A stretch of 64,000 bases of DNA from positions 1 through 64,000 of the forward strand of contig CAJUCD010000007.1 in assembly GCA_910585045.1 (NCBI GenBank), written 5' to 3'. The notes below the pieces were generated by a model, which saw only the letters and a program-made list of their open reading frames with translations, did not search any database and was not told the origin of the DNA. This DNA comes from an uncultured Bacilli bacterium (lineage in GTDB: Bacteria; Bacillota_I; Bacilli_A; RF39; UBA660). Position numbers and translations under genes: made by a program. Below are positions 54,061-63,002 of the stretch, piece after piece. Every line of letters starts with the position of its first letter. The first letter of the stretch is position 1.

Positions 54061-54282
54061 ATGACAATAGAAACAGAAATTAATTTAGATGAATTTAAAG
54101 CATTTATATTATTTGAAATGTATTATCAAAATATATCTAACTTAGAGATTGATGAAGAAACAGTCAAAAAAATTAACGATATTATGGATTATCATTTCAC
54201 AAAAGTTTATGGTACTGAATATAACAAAAGAATATATGATATTAAAAGTCAAATTTATAAATGTATTGTTAGTTTTGAATAA
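54061..54282 (+). CDS. Hypothetical protein (73 aa)
   Basis: ATG 54061 has GGGAGG upstream. The small helical acidic protein (MTIETEINLDEFKAF...) follows the HNH gene on the same strand and ends at a clear terminator. Function unknown. Confidence 0.6.
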   Translation: MTIETEINLDEFKAFILFEMYYQNISNLEIDEETVKKINDIMDYHFTKVYGTEYNKRIYDIKSQIYKCIVSFE

Positions 54283-54285
54283 AGG

Positions 54286-54309
54286 AAATCAGTTATTATT
54301 GACTGATTT
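54286..54309. terminator. Bidirectional terminator at the prophage end
   Basis: AAATCAGT and ACTGATTT pair perfectly over 8 bp around TATTATTG, then TTTCTTTTTTT. It lies between convergent genes. Confidence 0.8.
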
Positions 54310-55020
54310 TTCTTTTTTTAGTTTCTTTTTTTCTCTTTTTGCTAATTCTTTTTGTAAAAAATCATCTACATTTTTTTTGAAAAAATATTTTCTTATAGCT
54401 TCTGTTTTTAGCCTTTCAGGGTAATTATTAATATCTTCCATAGATAATTCTATTTGATATTCTTCTTTAGTTTTCATTTCTTCTAAAAATGGAACTATAT
54501 CTAATTTTAATTTTTTTAATATTTTTACTTTATGAATTATATAACTACTTTTCAATTTTGGGTTTGTTTCTAAAATAATATCTATATATCTTAAAGCTTC
54601 ATCATAATTTTTCTCTTTATATTCAAGGTCTGACAAAGAATAATAAAATATGCATCTATACATAGTTTCAGCCTCTTTTAAATTTATTGGATAACCTTTT
54701 TTATTTTCAAGTTCTTGTGTATGACGGACTTCGCCAATTAATATGTTATCAAGATACATTTTAGTATATTCTATACATTCTTTTCTATATTTTGCACCTA
54801 ATAATCCATAGATTGTCATGCAAATATATATAGAAACTGGATTTAAAGGTTTTCCTACTTTTTTAAGCAAATAAAGATACACTTCTTGTCTAGTTTTAAA
54901 TTTTTCCATTACTTTTCTAATTTTTTTATCGGCAATTTTTTCTGGTCGATAAAAATATATCATATTATCTAATACTGTAAATATGAATTTTTCTTTTTTC
55001 ATTTTATCTATTATTTTCAT
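54289..55020 (-). CDS. Helical repeat (TPR-like) hypothetical protein
   Basis: The start is set at ATG 55020 (GGAGA upstream) rather than the longer open frame to 55065, which would run into the preceding terminator. The 243-aa protein is all helical with TPR-like pairs (about residues 110-165, YSLSDLEYKEKNYDEALRYIDIIL) and a Lys-rich end. It lies beyond the endolysin terminator and may be a prophage accessory or a flanking chromosomal gene. Confidence 0.6.
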   Translation of the reverse strand: MKIIDKMKKEKFIFTVLDNMIYFYRPEKIADKKIRKVMEKFKTRQEVYLYLLKKVGKPLNPVSIYICMTIYGLLGAKYRKECIEYTKMYLDNILIGEVRHTQELENKKGYPINLKEAETMYRCIFYYSLSDLEYKEKNYDEALRYIDIILETNPKLKSSYIIHKVKILKKLKLDIVPFLEEMKTKEEYQIELSMEDINNYPERLKTEAIRKYFFKKNVDDFLQKELAKREKKKLKKEKSVNNN

Positions 55021-55066
55021 TCTATCTCCTATTCTCATTTTATAATATTTATTATTTTTTTGCAAT

Positions 55067-55095
55067 TAAAAAAAGGCTAGCCATTAAGACTAACC
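55067..55095 (-). terminator. Terminator of the prophage lysis module
   Basis: On the minus strand GGTTAG (55095-55090) pairs with CTAGCC (55080-55075), one G-U, followed by a run of seven Ts. The stem includes the last codons of the endolysin gene. Confidence 0.75.
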
Positions 55096-55790
55096 TCTTT
55101 CATCTTTTTAATACATGCTGGTCCAAAATAACCATCAATTTTTAAATTATACTTCTTTTGGAAGTTTTTTATTTGGGTAACTGTTAAATTTCCTATAATG
55201 CCATCAATAGCAAGATTGCAGCCTAAACACCAATTAAGAAATTTTTGGAGGACCTTAACTTGTTCTCCTCTATCATTTTTCATAAAATAGCCTCTTGTTG
55301 GTGGAGTTGGAAGTACACCTATATATTTATTATTAGATACTATACTTTTAGTGCCAAGAATATATGGTTTTGGGTCTACATATTTACCATTAACATTAAT
55401 ACCAAAATGACAATGTGCTCCAAAAGAATGACCTGTTTTGCCTTTTAAACCAAGTTCTTGGTTGGCAACTACATAGTCGCCTACTTTAACTTTTATTGTG
55501 TTATATTCCATGTGGCAATAAACTGTTTTAATACCATTACCATGGTCTATAGTTACATAATTACCGCTAGAATATGTAGTACTAAATCCTTTGATGTTAT
55601 TACGCATTGCCACTACTTTACCAGGTGCAACTGCAACTATAATTTCTTTTGCTCCATTTCGCCCTGGAAAGTCAATTCCGCTATGAAAGTTCTTTTCCCC
55701 GTTTAAAATCCTTTCTCCAAAGTCTGAACTATATCCAATACTTGTTTTTCCTTTTAATGGTGAGATTTTAATGTTGTTAAGCATTCCCAT
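55077..55790 (-). CDS. Phage endolysin: M23 peptidase plus PG-binding domain
   Basis: About 237 aa from ATG 55790, which has AGGAG nine bases upstream; ATG 55799 would abut it. The N-terminal M23 zinc metallopeptidase has HSGIDFPG (His, Asp ligands) and HCHFGIN. The C-terminal peptidoglycan-binding domain has KNDRGEQVKVLQKFLNW and GYFGPACIKKMKE. It should cut wall peptide cross-bridges at lysis. There is no signal peptide, so export depends on the holin gene upstream. Confidence 0.92.
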   Translation of the reverse strand: MGMLNNIKISPLKGKTSIGYSSDFGERILNGEKNFHSGIDFPGRNGAKEIIVAVAPGKVVAMRNNIKGFSTTYSSGNYVTIDHGNGIKTVYCHMEYNTIKVKVGDYVVANQELGLKGKTGHSFGAHCHFGINVNGKYVDPKPYILGTKSIVSNNKYIGVLPTPPTRGYFMKNDRGEQVKVLQKFLNWCLGCNLAIDGIIGNLTVTQIKNFQKKYNLKIDGYFGPACIKKMKEVSLNG

Positions 55791-55854
55791 TTTCTTCATC
55801 TCCTAAACTACAATCTTCATCTATACTATAGTTTTCTAAAATTTCTTCTGTCAT
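55777..55854 (-). CDS. Tiny ORF between holin and endolysin (25 aa)
   Basis: MTEEILENYSIDEDCSLGD... begins with an ATG overlapping the holin stop (TAATG) and ends just inside the endolysin start. It is very acidic. The overlap suggests translational coupling, but coding status is uncertain. Confidence 0.4.
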   Translation of the reverse strand: MTEEILENYSIDEDCSLGDEENGNA

Positions 55855-56036
55855 TACTTATCACTCTCTTTCTTTCCAAATAAACTTTGAAACACCAACA
55901 TAAGTATAGCTGTAATAGTAGCTGCTTCTAATTTATCATTAATGGATAAATAAGCAAATATTCCAAGCGCTACAAATGTTGCAATAGATTTAACTTTAAA
56001 TATATTCAATATTCCTTGTATAATTTTATTTTTCAT
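55854..56036 (-). CDS. Phage holin (small)
   Basis: The 60-aa protein has a basic amphipathic start, two hydrophobic segments (residues about 17-31 and 37-52) and a charged end GKKESDK. It lies next to the endolysin gene, matching small holins that open the membrane for lysis. Its start touches the stop of the 107-aa gene. Confidence 0.75.
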   Translation of the reverse strand: MKNKIIQGILNIFKVKSIATFVALGIFAYLSINDKLEAATITAILMLVFQSLFGKKESDK

Positions 56037-56359
56037 TATATCTTTCCTTCTTTTTTAAGTTTTTCTACTTTATGATCTATATAAGAATTACCGCCTAGTT
56101 CATGGTATCTTTTATATGTCTCATAAAATCTTTCCCACTCAACTTCATCAATAATACTTCTTTGTTCTGCATCACTTAAAAATCTAACAAGAAAATTTTT
56201 ATCTGTAGTTAATTCAAGATTATCTATTTTTTTATTTACAGGTTCTAATATTTTCTCTATTTTTTTATTTAGTTTAAAAGTAACTGCTTCAATAGAACCT
56301 AAAAAGCCAACTAAAAAAGCAAGTATTGTGGCAACTTGCTCAAATGTTATATTTTCCAT
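56036..56359 (-). CDS. Phage membrane protein next to holin
   Basis: The 107-aa protein has one N-terminal membrane helix (residues about 9-27) and a helical cytoplasmic part with an EWERFYETYKRYHELGGNSYI stretch. Proteins of this kind occur as holin partners or antiholins in Firmicute prophages. A very G-rich ribosome binding site (GGGGGGAGGGG) lies in front of ATG 56359. Confidence 0.7.
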   Translation of the reverse strand: MENITFEQVATILAFLVGFLGSIEAVTFKLNKKIEKILEPVNKKIDNLELTTDKNFLVRFLSDAEQRSIIDEVEWERFYETYKRYHELGGNSYIDHKVEKLKKEGKI

Positions 56360-56409
56360 TTAATACCCCTCCCCCCGAAGGTGTTAAAACTAATTTTTTC
56401 TAAATTCAT
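56347..56409 (-). CDS. Tiny ORF upstream of the holin pair (20 aa)
   Basis: MNLEKISFNTFGG... has a good ribosome binding site (AAGGAG, 7-bp spacing) and overlaps the start of the next gene, whose ribosome binding site lies inside it. It may be a coupling leader peptide. Doubtful as a functional protein. Confidence 0.35.
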   Translation of the reverse strand: MNLEKISFNTFGGRGIKWKI

Positions 56410-56430
56410 AATAATTCTCCTTTTATTTTT

Positions 56431-56796
56431 TTATTTATATCCTATCACTTTATAAAAACTTATATAATTTTGTTTAAAAACTGTTTTATCGGTAATATCG
56501 TACAAAACACTGTTTATAATATTTACATTTATATTTTTAAGTTCTATTGTTGTCATCATCTGTTGAACTGTATTACTATCTGTATATGCGCTTAAAAACA
56601 AGTTTGATGTATAAAATTTTGTAATATCTATTTTACATGTACTTGTACCCCAAATTGAATTTCCATATCCATAGTAGATTTCTATAAATTTAAAGTTTTC
56701 TACATTTTCATTTAACGTAAAATTATCACGTGTATTTCCTTCAAATAAAATTTTAAAATCTTTTATTTTATTTCCTTTACTTGTAACTATTGCCAT
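56431..56796 (-). CDS. Small phage structural-type protein (121 aa)
   Basis: A beta-rich protein (MAIVTSKGNKIKDFKILFEGN...) with FIEIYYGYGNSIWGTSTCKID. Short beta-rich proteins downstream of the tail hub gene are commonly tail-tip or baseplate decorations. It overlaps the 92-aa gene by 20 bp. Family not recognised. Confidence 0.6.
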   Translation of the reverse strand: MAIVTSKGNKIKDFKILFEGNTRDNFTLNENVENFKFIEIYYGYGNSIWGTSTCKIDITKFYTSNLFLSAYTDSNTVQQMMTTIELKNINVNIINSVLYDITDKTVFKQNYISFYKVIGYK

Positions 56797-57046
56797 TTTT
56801 TTCCTCGCTTTCTAAATTTGAAACTTGTATAGCTGAAGGGTCTTTATAATCATCATCTGCTACTAGCTCATTCCCATTTGCATATACACCATTTATGAAA
56901 TGAGTGCCATTTTCATCACCTGACATATGTTGCGTTTTATTATCGTGCAGATTAGATTCATCTACAATTTGAGCTAAAATTTCATTTAATGGTTTAGCTC
57001 CATCTTCTCCTCTACATTTTAGTAGTTCTTCTTTATTTATCGCCAT
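56777..57046 (-). CDS. Small phage tail-region protein (89 aa)
   Basis: Read from ATG 57046 (AGGAG upstream; the frame opens at a GTG 57055). Acidic, with NKTQHMSGDENGTHFINGVYANGNEL, a phrase resembling short phage tail-tip proteins. It overlaps the 70-aa gene upstream and the 121-aa gene downstream. Function unknown. Confidence 0.55.
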   Translation of the reverse strand: MAINKEELLKCRGEDGAKPLNEILAQIVDESNLHDNKTQHMSGDENGTHFINGVYANGNELVADDDYKDPSAIQVSNLESEEKNGNSYK

Positions 57047-57245
57047 CTTTTTCACTCTCCTCTTTTAAATATTTTTCATATTCTTTTATTGAAATTTCAA
57101 GTTGTTTCCGTTCAATTATTTCTAATTGCTTTAATATTTTTTCAATTGAAATTTTTAAAATAAAAGCTGGTATTTCAGATTCATTTATCAGTTTAATCAA
57201 ACTTTCATCAAATTCCAATAATCTCATTTGTAATGGTTTATTCAT
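57033..57245 (-). CDS. Small helical phage protein (70 aa)
   Basis: MNKPLQMRLLEFDESL... is almost wholly helical and charged, and may form a coiled coil. It starts inside the last codons of the dockerin-like ORF and overlaps the next gene. Function unknown. Confidence 0.55.
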   Translation of the reverse strand: MNKPLQMRLLEFDESLIKLINESEIPAFILKISIEKILKQLEIIERKQLEISIKEYEKYLKEESEKDGDK

Positions 57246-57393
57246 AATTTTTCTCCATTATATAATTTTTAATTTTTACATAATCTCTAGCATCTACTAC
57301 CCCATCTCTATTGACATCGTGCCTATTAAATAAATTTATTCCTATTAATATACCTAATAAAAGACATAGAATATACTTTATTATTTTCTTCAA
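57238..57393 (-). CDS. 51-aa membrane protein with dockerin-like calcium loop
   Basis: Read from TTG 57393 (AAGGA nine bases upstream; a GTG at 57402 is also in frame). One membrane helix covers residues about 4-21 (IIKYILCLLLGILIGIN). Directly behind it lies DVNRDGVVDARDYVKIKNYI, the Asp-x-Asn-x-Asp-Gly calcium loop and helix of a type I dockerin half. The tail hub protein just upstream ends in a similar loop. Coding status is supported by the tight packing between neighbours. Confidence 0.65.
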   Translation of the reverse strand: MKKIIKYILCLLLGILIGINLFNRHDVNRDGVVDARDYVKIKNYIMEKNYE

Positions 57394-57398
57394 ATTAA

Positions 57399-59615
57399 TC
57401 ACATCCTTATACCAATCAAATTCTGTAACTGAACATAATCGGTGGCTCCAATAATGCCATCTCCATCAAAATCATAATGCTTTATCATTGTTTCCGATAA
57501 AGAGAAACTTTCGTTTCCCATTAAATATTCTCTTATAATAATTAAATCTGCAACAGTATAAATTGTAGAAGCTCCATTATTATGAATAAAAGCTCCCTTC
57601 TCGTTTGATAGACCTTCATCATTTATATTCCATCCCCCAAAATTACCAGAAAAACATTTTAGCATACCATTTTTAGACATAGATGAATAATCAGAAATCC
57701 ACGAAAATCTATTTGATGTTAAACTAATTTCATCTGCGCTGGCGTTTATCATTGACACGATTTGGTCATTATCATTTTTTCCGATTTTTAATTCTAAATC
57801 AGCAGAGAGTTCTTCAATATCGCCATTCATTAAATTCAGTTTTTGAGTAACTGATTGTGTAATATTTTCTTTTGTCAAACGAATAGCAGCATCCATTTCT
57901 ACTTTAGTCGCGTATTGTGAAGTATATAAATTTTTAGCCAAAGTTCTAATATTAATAAAAGCACTAGGGATACTTAACATTTTAACGTCATAATCGCCAT
58001 CTAGCAAAATTAGGCTTTGATATATGAAATATTCAGTTTGTGATTCTGGTAAAGCATATTTTTGGTTATTAGAATTTAAACCAACTCGTTTAATTTTATA
58101 CATTTCTTGAGTTTCATAATTTAAAATAAATTCATCATAGCAATCACTATTTAAGTATAATAAATCGCATGGTAATGTAAATCTTATTTCATTATCCTCA
58201 CCGATAAACATTAAATCTCTTGATAACAAATATGTATTAGAATCTATTGTATCATTTGTTAAATATAAATAAGATATATCTTCACTTGTCGGATATATTT
58301 GTAAATATAATATTTCACTATTTAAAACATTTAATAATTCTAATGTTCCTGTACCTTTGACACTTGTGGTAGTATCCGTAATTGAACCGATACTTGATTT
58401 TATTTCTTCTAGGTTTAATTCTATTTTAGAAATCGTTTCAGCTTGACTATTAAGATTTGATACTTGTTCCGTAATACTATCTAAATTTATTTTAAAATTA
58501 GCTAATTGTTCGTTAGCGCCATCTGTCTTGCTAATTAAAGCTTCTATTTCCTTTGTTTGCTTGTTACAAATAATCCAACATTGTTCTAAACTTTTGTCTG
58601 TTTTATCCATGACCTTATAATCAGAGCTTTCACTTTCTTCTTTCTCATTATAAATAACTTCTTTAAAGCCTTGCGTAAACTCCATTTCATTATTAAATAT
58701 AAATGAATTATAAATTTTATCGCCCGTTTGTATTTCTATCTTATCTAATGGCTCAAATCCCCCAAAGCCAACTAATTCTAAATCGAATAAATCAAATTCA
58801 ATCCCATGTAGCTCATTATATAAGTTATTTAAATATTCACTTCGATCATTATTGTTCATTAATTGATTATCTTTAATTATTAACTCACACCATGATGTTT
58901 TTGTTTCGTCTCTTTTATAAATACTATCTGTGTCACCACTACGTTTTAAAATGATACTGTCAATTGGACCATAATGTTTTCCTAATTGAATATTTTGATT
59001 TTTTAATATATCATCATTAATAACATTCTTTTTAGTGCCAAATTTACATCTTTCTACGTTTTTATTGTGTACTTTAAATAACGATGCTGTGGCTTGTCCA
59101 ATATCATCAAAAACGTCTCTAAAAGTGAAATTAATATCTTCATAGATATCTTTTATCATAATTTTTGAACCATTTGGTAGTGAATTTATATTAGTTGTAA
59201 ATCCACATTCGACACATAATCTTTTAAAAAACTCTAAGACAGTACATGGATAAGTTATAGTTATAGGCTCATAATCAACCATTGTGCTTATAAAATCATC
59301 ATACAATTCATGTTCATATTCTTTAGAATCGGCATTATAATTTTTTTCTTTTAAGTAATACGGACCATAAGTTTTTGTTGCAGATATTCCATTATATCTC
59401 GCTGTGTTTGAAAAATAAATTGGTTTATTTGGTAATTCATATTTAAGTGTACAAGAAAAGCCTTTCATAATTGTTCCAAGAAGTTTGGCATTAAAAAAAG
59501 GCTTCGCTAAAACTATATCGTCATATTCGTATTCTGTTTTGATATTGTCTTCATTATAATAAACTTTGGGATGTACTCTTTTACCTGGTTTTTGCATTAT
59601 TTCATTATAAGTCAC
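57399..59615 (-). CDS. Phage tail hub/minor structural protein with dockerin-like end
   Basis: The 738-aa protein follows the tape measure region. Its N-terminal half looks like the tail-hub/prophage endopeptidase family (about residues 1-330). The middle holds coiled coil (about 350-420), and a beta-rich tail follows. The last 60 residues read VADLIIIREYLMG and then YDFDGDGIIGATDYVQLQNLIG, a dockerin-like pair with one complete calcium loop. The protein should sit at the tail tip and touch the host surface. Confidence 0.8.
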   Translation of the reverse strand: MTYNEIMQKPGKRVHPKVYYNEDNIKTEYEYDDIVLAKPFFNAKLLGTIMKGFSCTLKYELPNKPIYFSNTARYNGISATKTYGPYYLKEKNYNADSKEYEHELYDDFISTMVDYEPITITYPCTVLEFFKRLCVECGFTTNINSLPNGSKIMIKDIYEDINFTFRDVFDDIGQATASLFKVHNKNVERCKFGTKKNVINDDILKNQNIQLGKHYGPIDSIILKRSGDTDSIYKRDETKTSWCELIIKDNQLMNNNDRSEYLNNLYNELHGIEFDLFDLELVGFGGFEPLDKIEIQTGDKIYNSFIFNNEMEFTQGFKEVIYNEKEESESSDYKVMDKTDKSLEQCWIICNKQTKEIEALISKTDGANEQLANFKINLDSITEQVSNLNSQAETISKIELNLEEIKSSIGSITDTTTSVKGTGTLELLNVLNSEILYLQIYPTSEDISYLYLTNDTIDSNTYLLSRDLMFIGEDNEIRFTLPCDLLYLNSDCYDEFILNYETQEMYKIKRVGLNSNNQKYALPESQTEYFIYQSLILLDGDYDVKMLSIPSAFINIRTLAKNLYTSQYATKVEMDAAIRLTKENITQSVTQKLNLMNGDIEELSADLELKIGKNDNDQIVSMINASADEISLTSNRFSWISDYSSMSKNGMLKCFSGNFGGWNINDEGLSNEKGAFIHNNGASTIYTVADLIIIREYLMGNESFSLSETMIKHYDFDGDGIIGATDYVQLQNLIGIRM

Positions 59616-59966
59616 TACATATCACTTCTCCGTTCAATCGCTTTTAAACTAAAAGTGAATGGTTCATATAATCCATTAATATTTTTTACTTTGCCACTAA
59701 TGGTTGTTCCATAAAAATCTTCAGTTTTATTTTTTCGTTTATTTCTTGTATCTTTAAAAGTAACATTTTCAATAATTGGACGTTCAATAGCTTTACAAAT
59801 CACATCAAATTCATCTATTGTTGTTTTTCCAACACTTATTTCCAAATTATCAAAGTACCCAACAAACGTACCAGAGAATTTACCACTATTTGAATTTCTT
59901 CCTGTATCACTAGCCCAAGTCGGCTCAGCTTTATGATCTATATCTTTAATTTTAGGTAATAACCAT
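59615..59966 (-). CDS. Small tail protein between tape measure and hub; start disrupted
   Basis: The conserved-looking product begins WLLPKIKDIDHKAEPTWASD and continues FVGYFDNLEISVGKTTIDEF to 59615, about 117 aa. It resembles the small DUF6711-like or distal-tail-associated proteins at this locus. No ATG, GTG or TTG opens this frame before 59945. GGAGG is followed by ATG 59966, which is one base out of frame (ATGG where ATGTGG would fit). Either one base is lost at the start, or a non-standard or internal TTG (59845) start is used. Confidence 0.6.
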
Positions 59967-59973
59967 AAATTCG

Positions 59974-61902
59974 TTAAATTCCTCCATTCGTAGAAAACTC
60001 TTGTCCATTCATTATTTTCTTAATAATTTTGCATAATAGTCGTCCATCAATATAATTGTTTAACTGAATATTTAACACTATCCATTTAGCTATTTCTTGT
60101 CCTAATCTTCGCATTGTATCCTCGTTAGTAAGAGGTAAAACACCTTCTGCTCCTGCTTCTCCAGCAATAGCTCCGCCTATATTCACTCCTCTTTTTGGGA
60201 CGTCTACAATACCACCAGTAGCCATTCGCGGTAAATTAAATGTTGATAGTTTACCTATATTGATCCCTGGCACTTTGTTTATAATATCTAATAATTTATT
60301 TACTGATTTTATTGGGAAGTTAAGAATATTTTCTATGGCTCCTAAAATCCCATTAATAACAGTTTTAAAAGCTCCTGCTATTACATCGCCAACTTTTGTG
60401 CCAATATTTTTAAATAATCCTACAATAGTAGATATTAAATTTTTAAAAAATGATATTACAGAGTTAAAAATACTTTTAATAATACTTACGGCATTTTTAA
60501 CCCCTTCTATAATGCCATTCCATAAACCAACAAAAAAGTCCGCTACTGGTTTTATTATATTATCATATATCCAACTACCAACAGTAGATAATATTCCCCA
60601 AATTACTGCCCAGGCTTCTCCAACTAGTCCAACTATAAAACCAACAATTGTTTTTATTATTCCTACTATAATATTAATTGCTCCAGATAAAATATTTACA
60701 ATTCCATCTATGACAGCATTCCAACCTTGTTTTATTAATTCAAAATTGCCAGTGAAAATCCCCACAATAATATCCAAAATCCCACCAAATAATTCCACAA
60801 CACCAGTTAATATTTCCCATATACCAAGAAACAATTGAACTATTCCTTGCATGAATAAAGACCAAACTCCATATGCTTGATTAAATGCTTCTGGATTAGA
60901 CAAAGCACTTTTCATTTCTTCGCCTAAAGTAAACCAATCACTTATGATATCACTCATATAACCTTCAAGCTTAGTTTTATATGTTGCCACATTGCTTAAA
61001 TCAAAATCTTGATTTGGTAATGCTATATTTTCTCCGCCACTAGAATTTGAAGAGTCATTTAATATGGTTAAATCGTCGAAGTTTGCTATTGATTTATCTA
61101 TATCTTTAGCACTTTTTGATGAAGAACTCATAGCTTTCTCAAAATCTTTTATACCACTATTTTTAAAAATATTTTTACCAGTCAAAAGGTATATTATTCT
61201 TCCAACAAAACCTAATATAGAATAGCCAGCTTTTATAATCCATTCTATAAGTGGCTTTATTGTATTTGAAAGTACAAACTTCATATAATTAATATTCGCA
61301 CTCATTTTATCATCATATTGAGAAATAATTCCCATGGCATTTCTAATACCCATGTATGCACTTCTAACACCAAATATAGCAAGTGTCCATTTACCAACTT
61401 TTTTAATCGTTGATTTAATGGAATTATTTATGTTTCCTATTTTATCATTAATATCGTCTAAGCCTTGACTTTTAGCAAGTTTCAAATTTAACTCATCAAC
61501 TTTAGAGTTCCATCCTTCTTGTTTTAATTTATTTTGCGAGATCTGATTTTCTATTTTTTCTAATTCAAAAAAAGCTTTACTATTATCAGTATTCATTTTC
61601 AAATCAAGATTTGATAGTTGATTATTATATTTATTATTTATTTTTAACTCTTTAGAACCATCTATTATACCTTTATAATTTGAATTTGCTTGAATTTCTA
61701 CTTTTCTTTTTCGTTCAATTTCAGCCACTTTTCTTTTATAATCAGAATCATTTAAATTTAATTTAGCTTCAATTTCTAACTTTTTATTATTTAATTTTTC
61801 TGCTTCTTTTTTAAAATTTTGTAACTCTTTTTTCGCACTACTTAAATTTTTACTTAATTCCTTATTATCAATTTTAGTTTTGATTTTTAAGTAACCATCC
61901 GT
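59974..61902 (-). CDS. Tail tape measure protein
   Basis: The frame from ACG 61902 gives 642 aa reading DGYLKIKTKIDNKELSKNL. A coiled coil follows to about residue 190, then hydrophobic segments (about 195-235) and a long stretch of WxxI/GIV-type repeats typical of tape measures. It fixes tail length and enters the host membrane at infection. AGGTGA lies four bases before the ACG, where an ATG would be expected. The first standard start is a GTG at 61728, which would drop 58 residues. Confidence 0.82.
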   Translation of the reverse strand, partial: TDGYLKIKTKIDNKELSKNLSSAKKELQNFKKEAEKLNNKKLEIEAKLNLNDSDYKRKVAEIERKRKVEIQANSNYKGIIDGSKELKINNKYNNQLSNLDLKMNTDNSKAFFELEKIENQISQNKLKQEGWNSKVDELNLKLAKSQGLDDINDKIGNINNSIKSTIKKVGKWTLAIFGVRSAYMGIRNAMGIISQYDDKMSANINYMKFVLSNTIKPLIEWIIKAGYSILGFVGRIIYLLTGKNIFKNSGIKDFEKAMSSSSKSAKDIDKSIANFDDLTILNDSSNSSGGENIALPNQDFDLSNVATYKTKLEGYMSDIISDWFTLGEEMKSALSNPEAFNQAYGVWSLFMQGIVQLFLGIWEILTGVVELFGGILDIIVGIFTGNFELIKQGWNAVIDGIVNILSGAINIIVGIIKTIVGFIVGLVGEAWAVIWGILSTVGSWIYDNIIKPVADFFVGLWNGIIEGVKNAVSIIKSIFNSVISFFKNLISTIVGLFKNIGTKVGDVIAGAFKTVINGILGAIENILNFPIKSVNKLLDIINKVPGINIGKLSTFNLPRMATGGIVDVPKRGVNIGGAIAGEAGAEGVLPLTNEDTMRRLGQEIAKWIVLNIQLNNYIDGRLLCKIIKKIMNGQEFSTNGGI

Positions 61903-61906
61903 TTAC

Positions 61907-62467
61907 TCACCTCATTTTCATTTGCTTTTCCCAATAATCATCAAGTTCTTTTTCTTTAGCTGTTTTTTCACGTTTAAGCTCAACTTGTTTTTTGAGCTTT
62001 TCCCATTTTGCGCGTTCTTTTCCTTTTTTATCATTAAGAGGTTCTTCTCTTATAGTGCGAACTCTATTTAGTACACTATTATCAGTTAAGCCTTCTAACA
62101 AATCGTAAAACCCCCACCAGCTTAAGTCAGTTTTATCTAAATCAATATTGTAGTCAGACATAAAACTAGCCTTAATATATCCTTGATCTTGTTTAAAATC
62201 CATAGATGGTTCTTCTTCATTATCTGAATCATCAAAATTTTTTCCACGTCTTAAATACTTAATTAATAATTTAAATATTTTTTCGTGATTATTTGTATCT
62301 TTTAATGCGTTATCATCCAAAAGAATATATATAATGGCTAACATTTTTTCATAATCTCCAATTGTTTCATCACGAAAAATTTCATCACATTTTAAAGCAA
62401 GTCTAAAATCTGTATTTATTTTATATTTTTTACTAACAACCTCAATATATTCTGGATATTTATTCAT
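61907..62467 (-). CDS. Phage Gp15-family tail protein
   Basis: The 186-aa protein matches the bacteriophage Gp15 type: MNKYPEYIEV then FRLALKCDEIF, a central helical part with SWWGFYDLLEGL, and a charged C-terminal helix. It lies between the gpG-like gene and the tape measure, the position of a tail assembly chaperone. It overlaps the upstream gene by 8 bp. Confidence 0.82.
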   Translation of the reverse strand: MNKYPEYIEVVSKKYKINTDFRLALKCDEIFRDETIGDYEKMLAIIYILLDDNALKDTNNHEKIFKLLIKYLRRGKNFDDSDNEEEPSMDFKQDQGYIKASFMSDYNIDLDKTDLSWWGFYDLLEGLTDNSVLNRVRTIREEPLNDKKGKERAKWEKLKKQVELKREKTAKEKELDDYWEKQMKMR

Positions 62468-62954
62468 CCTTTAAAACACCACTATCAGTTTGAGAGTATT
62501 TTTTCTTTATTTGTTCCTCTATACTTTCAAAATTTATTTTTAATTTTGGCATTATAGGTTTTAGCATTTCACTTAAATCTTCAAACATAGTTAAATAACG
62601 ATTATCCCCAAATATTTTTTTAGTTCCATCTTTTCCTAAAAATAAATCCATAGCTTCCTCAATGCTTTTATAATAACCTTTTAAAGCATCATATTTGGCT
62701 TTCTCATTTTTGGACATTAATCCTTTACCTTTAGTATCTGGTTTTTTATTAATTATAGATAAATCATTTTTTAGTTTTTCCTCTGCCTTTTCAATTAAAT
62801 AAACACTTTTACTATATTTATCTGGAATTGTAATATCTTCTAAATCAAATTCGATAAAAATCTCATGACCATTTTTATCTTTTTTAGGCTTGTCATTTTC
62901 ATCTAAAATCCCCATTTTAAAAACATTTCGTTTTTTTGGTTTAACATATTCCAT
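62460..62954 (-). CDS. Tail assembly chaperone-type protein
   Basis: The 164-aa protein from ATG 62954 (GAGGAA upstream) is found directly after the major tail protein, the place of gpG-like chaperones. It has an N-terminal beta part (NVFKMGILDEND) and a helical C-terminal half. A terminator-like hairpin separates it from the major tail protein gene, so it should be made at lower level. Confidence 0.7.
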   Translation of the reverse strand: MEYVKPKKRNVFKMGILDENDKPKKDKNGHEIFIEFDLEDITIPDKYSKSVYLIEKAEEKLKNDLSIINKKPDTKGKGLMSKNEKAKYDALKGYYKSIEEAMDLFLGKDGTKKIFGDNRYLTMFEDLSEMLKPIMPKLKINFESIEEQIKKKYSQTDSGVLKDE

Positions 62955-62966
62955 AAATTTCCTCTT

Positions 62967-63000
62967 TCTATAAAAAATAAGGGTGAGAATAATCTCACCC
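62967..63000 (-). terminator. Attenuating terminator after the major tail protein gene
   Basis: GGGTGAGA-TTAT-TCTCACCC (63000-62981) is a perfect 8-bp stem followed by TTATTTTTTA on the minus strand. It is placed to cut transcription between the abundant major tail protein and the chaperone gene. Confidence 0.82.
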
Positions 63001-63002
63001 AA

